From the NCBI RefSeq assembly GCF_002775205.1, contig NC_036451.1, positions 22,368,351 to 22,432,350 on the forward strand: a stretch of DNA of 64,000 nucleotides, given 5' to 3'. The notes beneath the pieces are model-generated. The model was not told the origin of the DNA and did no database searches. It saw only the letters and a list, made by a program, of their open reading frames with translations. Shown here piece after piece: positions 28,601 to 40,010 of this stretch. Within the stretch, counting starts at the first letter, position 1, and the number at the start of each line of letters is the position of its first letter. The translations under genes were made by a program, and so were the position numbers. The DNA comes from Xiphophorus maculatus (taxonomy: Eukaryota; Chordata; Actinopteri; Cyprinodontiformes; Poeciliidae).

Positions 28601-31600
28601 GACAAATGTCAGTTTCTCCTTAAATCAAATGCATAGTAGAACCTGTATTAGCAATGTTGGCACAAGGAATCAGAAAATTCAGCCACTGCCGATGGCCTCC
28701 AGGCCAGCAGGGGGCCCCCAAGCACTCTGGTGATTAACCCAAGAGAGCAGATTGCAAAAGCAGCTACATGTTTGCACATTTGAAAGAGTTTGAAAGTAAT
28801 CATTTAATGTACATAAGATTTAAGTGAACTGACAAATATATATCTTCCAATAAAACAAAGGGTAGTCTCATGGTTTGCTAGGTGTGCTAACAATCTCTAA
28901 TTGGTTTCAAATGTCCCTTATCATTACAAACACCGGTCTAAACCAAGACTTTAAGGAGATGATCCAGGAGTTTTAAAGTGGGAATCTTTTAAAAGGTTAT
29001 AAAGAGGTAATGCTTTTAACAGCAGAGCATAACTCATGATATCAATATTTTGTCTTAAATACAGATTAGTGGGTTCCAGAGGCTGAACCGACTTCTCAAA
29101 TATGGCGTCGCAGTTTGTGCAAATTCTGTTTTTTGAACTTTTAAACTGCACATTCTTTTTTTACTCAGTAGCACATAATTATTTACACATGATATGGAGA
29201 CTGGAGGCGGTGCATCGTTAATATTCTTCCTCTGTGAATGAAAGCAAAACATTTAAAGCATTTCCAATCAGAAACCAGCAGTCTTACGTTTCTGATGTTT
29301 ACTTCTGAGTATTTCACACAAGATCACTGGTGATTGCCTCCTTACCCGCCACACCATCTACAGCTAATGTGATGACATTTTAAAGGTTCATGAAATTGCC
29401 TTTCCAAGAACCACCACAAGGCTTTTATTTTTTATACTGTAGTTTTAAGACGGAAGAAGTTTTAATCTGGATCACCTAATCTGGATCTAGACTAAATGAG
29501 GGGGAATAGATTAACCAGTGAAAAGATACCAAAGTTAATAGATACACTAAAGCTTAAAATATGTAAGTTTTGTTAACTGTTGCCAAAAATATATATTTTT
29601 TTCCTTTTAATTTCAACGTTAACCTTTTTTTCCCCTCACAAATCCTCAAAGCAGGGTTAGTTTCCCGAACCCAGTCCTCATTTTGATGATTATACTCGAG
29701 AATTGTAGTCGCACAGCCCTGTGTGAAGTGCTTTCAGTCAAGACTTGGAACATTGTTTGGATCTTTTCACAGCTGTCTCTTGCCACCACCTTTAATGGAA
29801 AGAGCCACATTGAGCTCCACCCTCCGAGAAACCTGGAGGACATAAAAGCATTTACAGCCGTTGATCTGCTGCTCAATCTCCACCACGGAGAGCCGACCGC
29901 AGTAAGGCGGCGAAGGCGGCGGCAGCACAAACACAGAGATGAAAACAGCCACTTTGTTCTCTATCTGGGTAACAGAGATGTGAGCTCTCACTCTTCCAGC
30001 ACAAAAAAATCCTCTAACAAATAAGTTCTGCAGACGTTATCAATACATGCATACTGATTTATGCTTCTGTTGATGTCCAGACCTTTGGAGACTACTTTGC
30101 GATGGTCATCAGAAACACAACGTTGATTTGTCTTTATAAGTTGGGCGGAGTTGTTCATGAGATAGAAACCAGTCAAATATCAACGGGCAAAATAAACTCC
30201 TCTTATTTTGACAGGATCGTCTTCCAAAGGTAAATGCACAAGACAGAAGCTTCTTATACACTTAAAGCGAATGTGGATCGATTGGTGGTGAAACCGCCAT
30301 GCTGGTTTTATTTTCCAGAGTTTACCAAGATGCTACAGTTGGCATCACAAAAAACGTCACATCACAGAAACCCGTCAGCCTCCCTCCCAAACAGAATCTA
30401 CCCAACACGACGAGCAGCATGATGAGCCTTGACTCGCAGCGTGCCGTTTTCTACGTGGGAGGCCATCCCGAGGAGTTCGACGTAAGAAGTTTTTTTTATT
30501 TTCGTATTCTGTTTTTCAATATTTTTACTTTTCACAACAGTATTCACAGGAAATGACTTCCTATGAGACAAAACGTGCCCTTCATACGTACTGATTCACG
30601 TTAAGATGCAGAGTATAATAACTTTAGGCTCTTTAAAGGATCATAAAATATCAGATCTGATGCTGATCGGTGTCTACGTATTAGTAACGAAACTAAAATG
30701 AAACAAACCTGTAGAGGGGAAAGTGAAAACATGTTTGTATCCGATAGATCAGTTATAATTTTTTAATGCTTCCCCCCTGTATTAGTTCCACCCTTTGCAT
30801 CTGACACTACGGCCCAAATGACAACAGTGTCATGTTGAAGATTTTTGTGCTCCATAAACAATCTATTTACAGGAATTTGCAAAAACTGCTTGAAATTACG
30901 AGTCAGTTAACATACTGTAGGTCATAAGCGTCTTACAGGATGTGCACTAAGTAGCTTGTTCTGTGTGAATGTAAGGTCTCTTGAGGTCTCCAGGCCAGCA
31001 GGGGGCCCTAATCAGTTGCTAATTTTTTATTTAGGATTTTAATTTGGGAAGGAAAATTTCCAAAGCCTAAGGGTATTTACATCAAGGAAAAGAAAGTCTA
31101 ATGCATTTGAATTGATATAGAGCTCTTTCTCCTAAAGTATGCTTACTAAGATTACTAAAGATTAACTCTCTGCATTATGTCTTCCATTATTTCCTCTCTT
31201 CTGCCATCGCTATATTCCTTCTCCCCGGCAGGGAGCATTTATCTGACATACTATGACGGTCATTGCTTTGGGCTGAAATGGAACAATTATAGGCTGACAG
31301 TTGTTTTCTCGTGACAGGAATGAGCGCAGTGTAGTTTCAGATGCCTCGGGCTAAAAGGTTAATGGAAAGAAATTCCTGTGAGCACAGCGATTTTGAGTTG
31401 GAGAGGCCAGACAAGTCTTCAGCCCCATCATTTGAGGCCTGTTTATGGTGTTTCAAGGCATTTTTCTAAATTCTCCCTCTTCTTCAGCCTCCAGAGGAGC
31501 TGCGGTACCCTAAGCTCAGAGGAGCGATGAAACTTTCCTACATCAACGACATTCCTGTCAACCTCTTCAACTACAGACGTGCTGTCAACATGCAGACAAA

Positions 31601-34600
31601 GCAGAGCACTGCAAAGTAAGACTGGTTTATAAATAGCCGTGGCTGTCTGAAGAAAAGGAGAATAAAAACAAAGAAAATGATTAAGATATTATTTTTATCT
31701 GTTCAGAATCCCTCAGACAGAGTTATGTGATTATTATGACGGGACAGGTTACCGCATGGCCTTCTTAAAGGAGCCGCAGAAGAAGAAACGACGGCTGTTC
31801 AGATTCAACACGAGCAGCCGAGAGACAAACGCCCTTTTATTCTGCATCGGAAATGAAGTATGTGTTTGTTACTAACATAAACTGAAGACAAATATCGATT
31901 AGTTAGAGCTCTGTAGTACCTTGCAAAAGTTTTCATACTAATTTTGCACAGATTGTCGTATTTATACCACAAACTTAACTCTGTCTGAATGAGTTTGCGT
32001 GTCCCCCTAATGACTGCAAGGGGTCTGCAGCTTCCACCCACCGTCCAAAAATACACATGTAGGGTTTAATGGTTGCTTGAACTGGTGGAGGTGTGAATGG
32101 ATGCAAGGACTCTTGATTATGTTGTTAAAATCTGAAAAATACAGAATGGTTGTTTGTCTGGTGTGTGTCTGTGTTGCCTTGTGATGGACTGGTGACAATT
32201 TTGCCCAATGACTGCTGGAGATTATGGATAGATGGAAAATTTTGGGGTGGCATAGCTAAAGAAATAGCTACATACTGTATATGTTTTTTTGGAGGGGGGG
32301 TTACATTTATGTCTTGATTAAAGATGACTCCGTATGCCTTTGTATGGATATTCTCTGGGAGGCCAATGGGGTGGCCAGCATTTTCTATGGTGGGCCCATG
32401 GCCCCTCTGACCCTTCCTCTGGGGTCGCCACTGGATGGATGGATAGATGGATAGACGGATCATCTTTCTTCCACCTCATGTTAATGTGTCACATTGTGTT
32501 GGTCTATTACATAAAATCTTTATAAAAGACTTTAAGGTTTGTGGTTTAAAGATGAAAAATGTGGAAAAAGTCCAAGGGAAATGAATACTTCTGCAAGTTA
32601 CACATTTGGTTTTTTTTTGTTTTATTTCCAGGAGTCCTTTTTCTGTGTCTGTGTAGAAAGAGGCTTCCTGGTGCTTGAAGGTCAACAAGGCGGCCGGCAG
32701 CTCAGAAACCAGAGTTCAGCTCAAGTTTCTCTGTTTGTAAGATTTTTTTAGATTTGGATTGTGGATCCGAAACGCAACAACATCGCACGCTGTGCCTCAT
32801 TTTGTATTCCTCGTCGATCTTAGGAGCAGACGTTTGCGGTCATGATTGCCGACAGATTTGTCGTGCGCTACGGATCAGAGCAGATCCACACAGATCATTT
32901 TCAGACTAATTACACGTGGTGGTACATGGGAGGCTTGCCAGCCTGGCTCAGACGGAGGTAAGGCAGCAGATATCACAGCATCGTCTCGTTAGTCTGGCTT
33001 CCTCAGCTGGTTTTGTTCCTCTTATCATCAGACACAACATCACAGCAGCCCCACTGAGAGGATGTGTGGATCACGTGACGGCAGACGCAGAGTTCGTCGA
33101 GTACAACAAGACAGTTGGTGTCGGTTGTGGATGCCCGGTTTCCTTACTGGTAAACCAAACGTGCTTAAACAGCGACCGGTGTGGTCAACAGCATTTCATT
33201 GTGCAGTAATTCCAAGAGCAACACGGGTTTTCTGAAATAAATTTTTAAGATCGACAGTTTCCTCCTGGGTGCATTAGCACAGCCAAAACCTGGAACTTAA
33301 GTTGCTGTCACTGTGTTTATCTTGCCGCATGTGTTAGCATTTCTAAAAACCTATTTTACATGAAACAGTTACATGTAACATGTATTTTTGTCTCAGTTAT
33401 AAAAGTTCAACGTAACAACACCAGCGACATTATCATGATAAGATCTGAGAAAATTTCTGATTCGTACCATGGTGATACTGGAGCAGTATTTACATCACAT
33501 ATCGTATTTTCAGACATCAATGCAAGGCAGACATATGATAACATGATGGGAATGTTCAGATTTTTTTCTACACGTCTTGGTTTAAATCAAGCAAAAAAGC
33601 CCCTCATTAACCTGAGAAATTATTATTGTTTTAAAGGTAGTGATAGTGTGCCACGTAGACACAGTTCAACTCAGTTCAAATAGGGTTGGGCATTTATTGT
33701 GCATAATTGACATTTACTGTCGTCTCGATAAGTTTCAGCTAATGATGATCAACTGAAAGCTTTATCGTAAATATTTGTTTAGGCCCGAGCAGCAACGCGC
33801 TGCGAAGGCCTATTGTTTTCATTACCGTATTTTCCGCACTATAAGGCGCACCTTCAATGAATGGCCTATTTTAAAACTTTTTTCATATATAAGGCGCACC
33901 GCATTATAAGGCGCATAGAATAGACGCTACCGTAGAGGCTGGGGTTACATTATGCATCCATTAGATGGACCTGCACTAAAGGGAATGTCAACAAAATAGT
34001 CAGATAGGTCAGTCAAACTATTAATAGATTACAAACCAGCGTTCTGACAACTCCGTTCATTCCCAAAATGAATAAACAGCTGTTGCTTCCTTCACTTCCG
34101 CACCATTGATTGGTTCATGTTAAATTCTCTGGCTGCTGCTCTATTCCCATGTTCTACTGCGTGACTGATCGCCTTGAGCTTAAACTCTGCGTCGTAAGCG
34201 TGTCTCTTAATAGGAGCCATTTTGGGGTCTTTACACAAAACCCAGCGTGCACCGCGCGCTTCTTCTTCTACGGGGGAAAATGAAGTCGGAGGCTGCTTAC
34301 CGTAGTTGCGAGACCTTTTTTTTAAAATTATTATTATTTATTAAACAAACAGTATACAAAGACTCGTTGAGGTATAAGAACATTGCGTAGTTGCGAGACC
34401 TGTTGTGGCTCAATATTGGTCCATATATAAGGCGCACTGTCACCTTTTGAGAAAATTGAAGGTTTTTAGGTGCGCCTTATCAGCCCATGGCTTTTTGTGG
34501 GCTTTATTATATTCAAAAACTCACCAAACGTGGCGGATGCATACAGCCTGTGTGAAATTTTTAAGGTTGTCGCAAAAATTGCACAAAAAGCCCCAGCTCA

Positions 34601-37600
34601 ACAGCGCCACCTATCAACTTTCAAAAGACCCTCCGCTATGACTTTACTTCATCAGAGACATGAAATTTGTGATTTGACAGATTCATCAACAACCCTGCCA
34701 TTCATCCTAGCCTCAATTTTTAAAGCTTAAAATTGGCTTTGTCTTTTTTATTTCCCTTTCCACATCACCTAATTTGTTTGTGGGCAGACGGGGAACCTGT
34801 CGCCCCGGACTCTAGCATCAGCTTGTGTCTGGCTTGTGCAGGGCGTTCGTGCGGCCACAGTGTATTCGGCTCTTCCTGCCGATTCCTTGTTTGTCTGCAG
34901 CGGACGGTCCAGAGTGTCTCTGGGCTTCAGCAGCACATCCAGGCATGCTGTTCTGCTTAATTGCGGCTCACAGGTAAACACCCCGCTCATCTTTTCAACC
35001 ACGACAAAAAGGATAAAAAAAAAATCAGGATGTTTGTAATATTCTCTCCGCAGAGCTTCACCTCCGGTCGTGACCTCCAGCTCTCCCTCGCTGATGGCTT
35101 TATAATATTCAGGGGGTATAATTACACCTTAACATCTGGGAAAAGGTACAATGATGGAGCCTGGCATTACCTTTCTGCAGAGGGGAGGCCAACAGGGTAG
35201 GCGATGTCATCCTCTTATTATGTTAGGCTTAGTGCAAATGAAATGTTACTTTTACACTTTATTTATTTATTTTATTTTTTCTTAGGCTGGGTCTCACCAT
35301 TGATAATGTGAATGTGATTCAGAAACAAGCGCCTCCTATCACACGGCAAGAAGAGAAATTTAAAGGCTGTGTTGCTAACCTTTATACAAGAAGGTTGGAA
35401 AATGTCATAAATAAAGTGATTTATTCGACATGCTTTATGCAAAAGACTCATAATGGTATTTAAAGGTTGTGTAATATTTTGCAGGAATGACTCTAAATTT
35501 ATCCCCGCTGATCTCAGTTCACTGTCGCACGCAGAAGACGTTTTCCCTGGTTGGTGCAGTTTAAAGGTGTGTTTTGGTTGCAGAAATCTTAAAGAATAAA
35601 CAGAGCTTTTTAAAATGCCCGTTCCTCCACCCCTCCATTGTTTCAACTCCAGTAAATAAAGCCAAACTAGAGATTTTTAAAAAATCATCTGCCCCAGACA
35701 TAAGCCTGTTAGGGAGGTTGCACTTTTTTTTTTTCTAAGGTTACCCTGATTACACACGCGAGGGTGGTGAAACTGTGTGCACACAGGCATGATTGACAGC
35801 ACTAAGACCCTCCTCCTGGCTCTGATTGGTTGTTTCTAGTATTAGCACATGGGAGAACTTGGAGAAGGAAAAGGAGCTTGATTTGTTTTTCACAGACTAT
35901 CAACCTCATACTATACTGTCACAAGATAGACTGTTTCAATAAATATGTAAAAAAATATTTTTAAATTAAACTTATATAATGCACCTTTAATAGAGTGGTA
36001 TTAAGTATTTTCCAGGCAAATTGTGTCATTTTATAGCACAATCAAGTATGTTACCTTAATTTGCTATAAAGCTGCTTAACATATCAAGCATGACATAAAA
36101 TAAATTTGACTTTGTGATGTGACACCTTGAAATTGGGGTTCTGTCTCTTTAATAAGCTCTTTCCGAGACTCCGCCTTCAGCATGTAATTTCAATCAATGC
36201 TACTTCATGATTCTGTTTACTGGTTTAGGAGAGTTGGGTTGCGAAGTAGTTCGTATAATGAGCTCAGTAGATGTGCAGTACCACCAGCTGTTTGCTAGTT
36301 GCTGCTGCCGCTAGTCTGGAGGAGCTGAGTGGTTGAGTTGCGGGGGAGGGCTGCTACATAGTGAGGAAGCTCAGGCGGAGACTGCAGCTCCAAGGCGGAG
36401 CTCTGTGGGAGCAAGCGTTTAGGCACCCCTGAACGGTTGTCATGGGAGATTCAGGAATTTCTCAAACGTCGATGAGCAAATCACGGGAACACTTTAGTTA
36501 TGTTTTTAATGAGGGAATAACATTATGATGTGATATAAAACTAACAAGTGGGCCATTTTACATCATGTCCCCTTTACATAAATGATGCAAGTCGGAGTTC
36601 CTGTATCACATGTTTGGATTTTAGAGCTAATTGAGATACACGTCAACTTCTTTTCTCTGCATCTCTTGATACTTTAATTTTAGCCATTTTATTACATCTT
36701 CTGCTTGTCTTCTGTGTTAGTTTCAGAGTTTGGCTGGCGCCCACTGCAGACGTCAACAAGCTCAGTATGAACACCAGTTCTCTGAAGCTAGCTGGCTCAG
36801 CTACACATTCCCTGAAGAAGAACTTAACTACAGGTATAATGCAACGCATCGTTTTGTATGTATAACAGCCAACCGTCTATACCCCGATTCATCCATCTAC
36901 ACAGACACGAAGGGATCCCACTAATGCATCGTCTTTGTGTATCTCAGGCCTCACTTCTCTCTTCACATAAAAACTAATTCATCTAAAGGGCTGATCCTTC
37001 ATGTAGCAGGAAGAGGGGTCGTCCCCCGCCTGGCTCTCTACATGGCTAACGGAAAGATCAGGCTGTCGCTCGGACAAAACAGAGTCATCCAGCACAAGAA
37101 GAAGAGCAACGACGGGGGCTGGCACATGGTAATGATGAGAGGCTAAAGCCTGACTACAAAAGAGATGGAAAGTGTACTGGCATGACTAATTAATTACAGT
37201 GTAATCGATGCGACATCAACGTGACAAAGGGAGCTGAGATGACAAATTTCGTGTAAAAGTCAGCATTAAAACCTTTAAAAAAAAAAAAAGCTCTTCACCT
37301 CCATGAAAAAGCAAAGGGTAAGAGAGCAAGAGAGCAGGCCAAGATGGAGACACCTTCTTCAAAATGGCTTTAATGCAGCTGCGGTTAAACTCGTGTGAAC
37401 GGTGAGGTGAACAACCGAGTCCTTCTGTTCCAGAGAGGAAACGAGTCGGTGTCAAAGGGCATTAAGGAGCAATCGAAGCAAACCTAATTCATGAATCCAG
37501 GTGACGACTCGTTTGAGTGCAGGATCAAGCTGAGCAAGACGAGAAAGTCCAACGTGCCAAGTGTAGTCCACCTCTGCCCTTTTTGCCATAGAGTGCTTTT

Positions 37601-39542
37601 TAATGTGTCACTGGTTTGCTGTCTTCTCTATCTATCTGTCTGAACATGAGCTAGCTGTGATTAACTAACACTGTTACTTCAAGCAAAATGACTAAAATCA
37701 CTTAAATAGAAAAAATAACATATCATGAAGTGATCTAAAGACATTTTAGGAACAGATGGGGATCAAGGAAAGTTAGGAAGCCTTTCTGTAGGCTTTGAGA
37801 CTGCAGACATTATCTATAAACTGAAAGAACAGGGGACCTTCCCAGGACTTGGCCCCCTACTATTAAATTACTCCAAAGGCGAAACAACAGCTTATCAAGG
37901 AAAACACACACAGAGCAATTTCTAAAGTACCACAACGCAGCGTTTCAAAATCGGTCTTGATGATCCCCTGAACCTCTGGGGAGACATTCTGCTCACCGAC
38001 GAGACACAAGTTTGATGTTACATCTTCTGTAAAACTACTACAGTCTTTAAAAGAAAAATATAAACAACATACTAAAACATGATGGTGGTGATTCTCCTTT
38101 TCACCTGAAAATTCTGATGGGTATTGTCTTCGTGTGCTTCCAAATGTGAGTGGTACACCAAAATGAAGGGTTTTTGGTGTATCTTGGACTGTCCTAGTCA
38201 AAGTCCATGCAAAGATGTGACCTTATTCAGACCGTTTGTGTGTGCGCAGGTTGAGTTCAGCGTGGAGAACAGCACTTTTCACCTGCTGGTCGACGGAGTG
38301 CGCGTCCCCGACGGACAGCTGCCCGGCAACGAGGGATCGTCCTTACGGCTGCGCAACCCTGTGTACCTGGGAGGGCATCCGAAAAAGAAGACAACTAAAG
38401 TTCATATCAAACTTGACCAAAGCTACCATTCTCTATTGATTTCTATTTTCCTACTGACCACTGCAACAAAACTACAAAAAAAAAAAAAAAACCAAGCATG
38501 TTTATATGAAAGGTCAAATGTTTCCGAGAGCGTATAAAAAGATGACCTCGGCCTTTTCTCTTTGGCTCCTCAGGGACACGACATTCCCGCAGACAGCGTC
38601 ATCGGCTGTTTACGGGATTTCAAAATGAATAACGTTGCTGCTCCCGCGCCTGATTCCAGCCGTGAAATCCTGCCCTGCCTGGGCGGCCTCACAGAAACGG
38701 GGACCTTCTTTGGCGGCGGTCACGTCCTCCTAGGTCTGTCCTCGTATTTTACTGGTCCCGTTCTGCTGCTTTGCTTCCATAGCAACTTATTCTCACACAC
38801 ATCTTTTTTTTCTCTCTCTAGATAACTTCTTCACTGATGGTTCTCAGTTTGTGCTGTCCTTTGAGATGCGCCCTCAGCACCGTACAGGTCTCCTCTTCCA
38901 TTTTCGAAGCGACAGCACAAGCAGCCTTAATGTGTACTTAATGGAAAATGGGGTAATAATTTCTTGCTCTCGTTGGCTAATTTGCATATGTAATTGCTCA
39001 TAAAGAAACACTGTTACAAGATGATGAACACGTAATGTCGAACCAGGTGGGTGTTGGGCTGAATGACGCTACAGGTCCCGTCAGTGTGACGGTGGCGCCT
39101 CGTGAAAGCCTCTGTGACGGAAAGTTTCATGCGGTTACAGGTAGGCCTACCGTTGTGTTGCGTTAAAATCCACACACAAACTGGCCAGATGTTGTTCATT
39201 CCTCAGTCGTTTTCTCTCAGTGTCCAAACAGCGGTCTGTCATCGAACTAGTGGTGGACTCCGAGTCCAAGCAGAAAACGCACTCTTCCACGTCCGGCCCG
39301 TACGCAACGCTCTACATCGGAGGTGCGTCTCTCGAAAACAAAATGAGCTTTAGCTAAATGACCTTTACTAAAGGTATTTTTCTCCTCTTGTGCCAGGCAC
39401 AACACATCGACACGGCGTCCCGGTGTCGTCCCCGTTTGTGGGCTGCTTGCGACTCCTGAAAGTCAACGGGAAGCCTCTTGGACTTGAGACTGAATCTGAG
39501 GTGGTTGGGGTTGTGAGCATGAACAGATGCCCAGCAGACTGA
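18453..39542 (+). CDS. lama3: Laminin subunit alpha-3, short (alpha-3A-type) form
   Basis: About 39 coding exons and roughly 1,680 residues, close to human alpha-3A. Order: signal peptide, three LE modules, coiled coil, five LG domains, stop at 39540-39542 after MNRCPAD. The chain forms laminin-332-type trimers in epithelial basement membranes, binding integrins and dystroglycan through LG domains. It is named from the LE count (three, not the four of alpha-4), from matches such as GRCVPC, CRACPCP, FNGKS and the C-terminal NRCPAD, and from its neighbours ankrd29 and osbpl1a. All exon phases are consistent except at about 24424-24512. No N-terminal LN domain exons exist between this gene and ankrd29. 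Detailed blocks are given separately. Confidence 0.93.
18840..18868 (+). repeat. Poly(A) run in lama3 intron 1
   Basis: About 29 consecutive A residues, interrupting otherwise unremarkable intron sequence. Confidence 0.9.
19738..19768 (+). repeat. (CA)n microsatellite
   Basis: About 15 CA units followed by imperfect CACACCCACACACGCCGACAC, in the intron after lama3 exon 3. Confidence 0.9.
20160..20945. mobile_element. Decayed transposon remnant interrupted by a SINE
   Basis: Contains ACACTGAAGCAGGGTGGTGG and 'ggcagcatcat', a motif of Tc1-like transposase genes widespread in fish (GGGSI). The right half holds a repeated 'attctgagggcattcattctgag'. No open frame is kept. Confidence 0.5.
20497..20703 (+). 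mobile_element. tRNA-derived SINE with target duplication
   Basis: It has Pol III A-box TGGCGTAGTGG (20510-20520) and B-box GGTTCGACTCC (20571-20581), a tRNA-unrelated body and a poly(A) tail. It is flanked by the 16-base direct repeat AAAAATCAACAAAACA at 20481-20496 and 20704-20719. The intact duplication suggests a fairly recent insertion. Confidence 0.88.
22679..28173 (+). CDS. lama3: lama3 exons 7-19: coiled-coil (domains I/II)
   Basis: Exons 22679-22821, 22951-23061, 24051-24162, 24256-24424, about 24465-24512 (uncertain), 25577-25773, 25867-25983, 26071-26225, 27176-27275, 27360-27459, 27558-27674, 27763-27924, 28022-28173. The block opens with KCDACARALLVDL, whose CxxC marks the start of the laminin long arm, and continues with heptad-rich, Leu/Lys/Glu-rich helices ending ESIQRIKDIIDETRSF. 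It trimerises with beta and gamma chains. Exon 16 uses a weak AAAA|GTCTCT donor, supported by phase. The piece at 24425-24512 is unresolved: either a 40-base intron or a frame error. Confidence 0.82.
23272..23645. mobile_element. Fold-back MITE with long inverted arms
   Basis: The left arm contains TCTTACCAAGTAATTTTGGC, 'ctagtttctagtg', 'acttacaagtaac' and 'agtcaataactcc'. The right arm carries the complements in reverse order: 'gttattgactt', 'gagactaggcc' and 'aaaattatttggt'. It is a near-palindrome of about 370 bp without coding. A copy of the same family is frequent in fish introns. Confidence 0.75.
26428..27022. mobile_element. hAT-type non-autonomous element carrying a second fragment
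   Basis: Ends are inverted: TGTAGGGACGTACAATATATC at the left and ATCGGTATCAGTGCATCCCTAC at the right, with TATCGGTATCGG motifs inside. Between 26871 and 26945 and again after 27040 there are pieces resembling Tc1-like ends ('ttggtggagtaaccaggagg', 'ataaaatcccattaaa'). Confidence 0.55.
28174..29772 (+). other. lama3 intron 19 (1.6 kb)
   Basis: AT-rich, with a low-copy repeat piece at about 28690-28720 (CTCCAGGCCAGCAGGGGGCCC) that recurs at about 30989 in intron 22. I see no exon. Confidence 0.45.
29773..31615 (+). CDS. lama3: lama3 exons 20-23: LG1 domain
   Basis: Exons 29773-29979, 30081-30229, 30319-30481, 31488-31615. Begins LSLATTFNGKSHIEL, contains HFVLYLGNRD, AVFYVGGHPEEFD and LRGAMKLSYINDIPVNLFNY, typical of a laminin G sandwich. 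An Arg run (six Arg, about 29905-29922) interrupts the first third and is unusual for this domain. LG1-3 carry the integrin-binding surface. Confidence 0.9.
31707..33149 (+). CDS. lama3: lama3 exons 24-27: LG2 domain
   Basis: Exons 31707-31857, 32632-32736, 32824-32957, 33032-33149. Starts KIPQTELCDYYDGTGYRMAF and ends LRGCVDHVTADAEF then VGVGCGCP, the paired cysteines closing the domain. The 774-base intron at 31858-32631 is mostly transposon debris. Confidence 0.9.
31905..32610. mobile_element. Decayed transposon mosaic in lama3 intron 24
   Basis: Outer pieces look like the two ends of a Tc1-like element ('ccttgcaaaagttttcatac' at about 31920 and 'tgttggtctattacataaaat' to 'tgaatacttctgcaag' at about 32495-32600). 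A GGAT-type simple repeat lies at about 32428-32460. Confidence 0.5.
33684..34500. mobile_element. Nested MITE with ATAAGGCGCACC ends
   Basis: TACCGTATTTTCCGCACTAT and AAGGCGCACC at about 33825-33853 face GGTGCGCCTTAT at about 34470-34481, with more ATAAGGCGCAC copies at 33891, 33905 and 34427. It has landed in another repeat beginning GGCCCGAGCAGCAACGCGCT (33783), which resumes after 34482. A part-copy of the TTATCG dispersed repeat precedes it (33684). Confidence 0.65.
34842..35566 (+). CDS. lama3: lama3 exons 28-31: LG3 domain
   Basis: Exons 34842-34973, 35054-35196, 35286-35393, 35485-35566. Reads GVRAATVYSALPAD, RVSLGFSSTSRHAVLLNCGS, RDLQLSLADGFIIF, RYNDGAWHYLS, EEKFKGCVANLYTRR, ending FPGWCSLK. 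The exon 28 acceptor chosen (GTGCAG at 34841) keeps phase 0 with the previous exon; an alternative acceptor 50 bases upstream would lengthen the joint. Confidence 0.85.
35640..36590. mobile_element. Two adjoining non-autonomous elements in lama3 intron 31
   Basis: 35770-35992 is half of the fold-back family found complete at 46242-46812 (shared CCTCCTCCTGGCTCTGATTG and 'gattgacagca'). About 36130-36590 is a second element running from 'ttggggttctgtctcttta' to 'catcatgtcccctttac', with a GC-richer centre. Neither has coding capacity. Confidence 0.6.
36721..38733 (+). CDS. lama3: lama3 exons 32-35: LG3-LG4 linker and LG4 domain
   Basis: Exons 36721-36833 (linker), 36948-37128, 38250-38399, 38574-38733. 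The linker has only about 38 residues (FQSLAGAHCRRQQAQYEHQF...). LG4 reads RPHFSLHIKTNSSKGLILHV, LALYMANGKIRLSLGQ, SNDGGWHM, FHLLVDGVRVPDGQLPGNEG, NPVYLGGHPKKKTTK, VIGCLRDFKMN. In mammals the linker is cut to release LG4-5. The intron 37129-38249 contains a decayed Tc1-like segment. Confidence 0.9.
37800..38225. mobile_element. Tc1-like transposase debris in lama3 intron 33
   Basis: Fragments such as 'aaacatgatggtggtgattc' and 'tggactgtcctagtcaaagtccatgc' echo the GGG and WP.QSPDLNP regions of Tc1 transposases. There are many stops and frame breaks, and the segment ends just before the exon at 38250. Confidence 0.45.
38822..39542 (+). CDS. lama3: lama3 exons 36-39: LG5 domain and stop
   Basis: Exons 38822-38952, 39047-39140, 39221-39322, 39397-39542. 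Reads QFVLSFEMRPQHRTGLLFHF, LNVYLMENG, SLCDGKFHAVT, YATLYIGG, SPFVGCLRLLKVNGKPLG and ends VVSMNRCPAD before TGA. All phases agree. The exons are compact, with introns of 70-95 bases. Confidence 0.93.
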
Positions 39543-39789
39543 TGGCGTCTACACACACAGCTGTCTGAAAGTCAGCAGAACCAAGTCCCAACGAGTCTTA
39601 CCAACTATGAGGGGGTGATATGGACTTAAAGTCACAACATTTTGTGGTACTATTGTGATAAGGATTACAGTGACTGCATGACGCGGAAAACATTACCCCA
39701 CAAACACAAATCCAGCTTTTGAAAAACATTAGTTATTAATATGCTTCTTTAGGACACCAGTCACACAAAGACGTGTGACTGGTGTCACT

Positions 39790-40010
39790 AAGCTGCACAC
39801 AATAACTGCATTCAGTCATATTTTTAAATTTATTGGTATTAATACTCTCACCGTCTCAATAAATACTTTCTTTCTCCAACAAACAGTGGGGAAAATAGTA
39901 AAACTAACAATCTGGACAATACAGGCGGTTTACAACAATAAACAAAATTCTTATCAGAACAAATTTATCACGATAAACAATAAATGATACAATAAACCCC
40001 TATAACCAGC
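39790..40010 (-). repeat. Dispersed TTATCGTGATAAA repeat, inverted copy
   Basis: The reverse complement of this stretch matches 12138-12360, including TATTGTATCATTTATTG, TTATCGTGATAAA and GATTGTTAGTTTTACTATTT. Confidence 0.65.

Noticed and set aside
18453..39542. Identification as laminin alpha-4
   Set aside because: There are three, not four, LE modules before the coiled coil, sequence landmarks fit alpha-3A better, and the neighbours are those of LAMA3.
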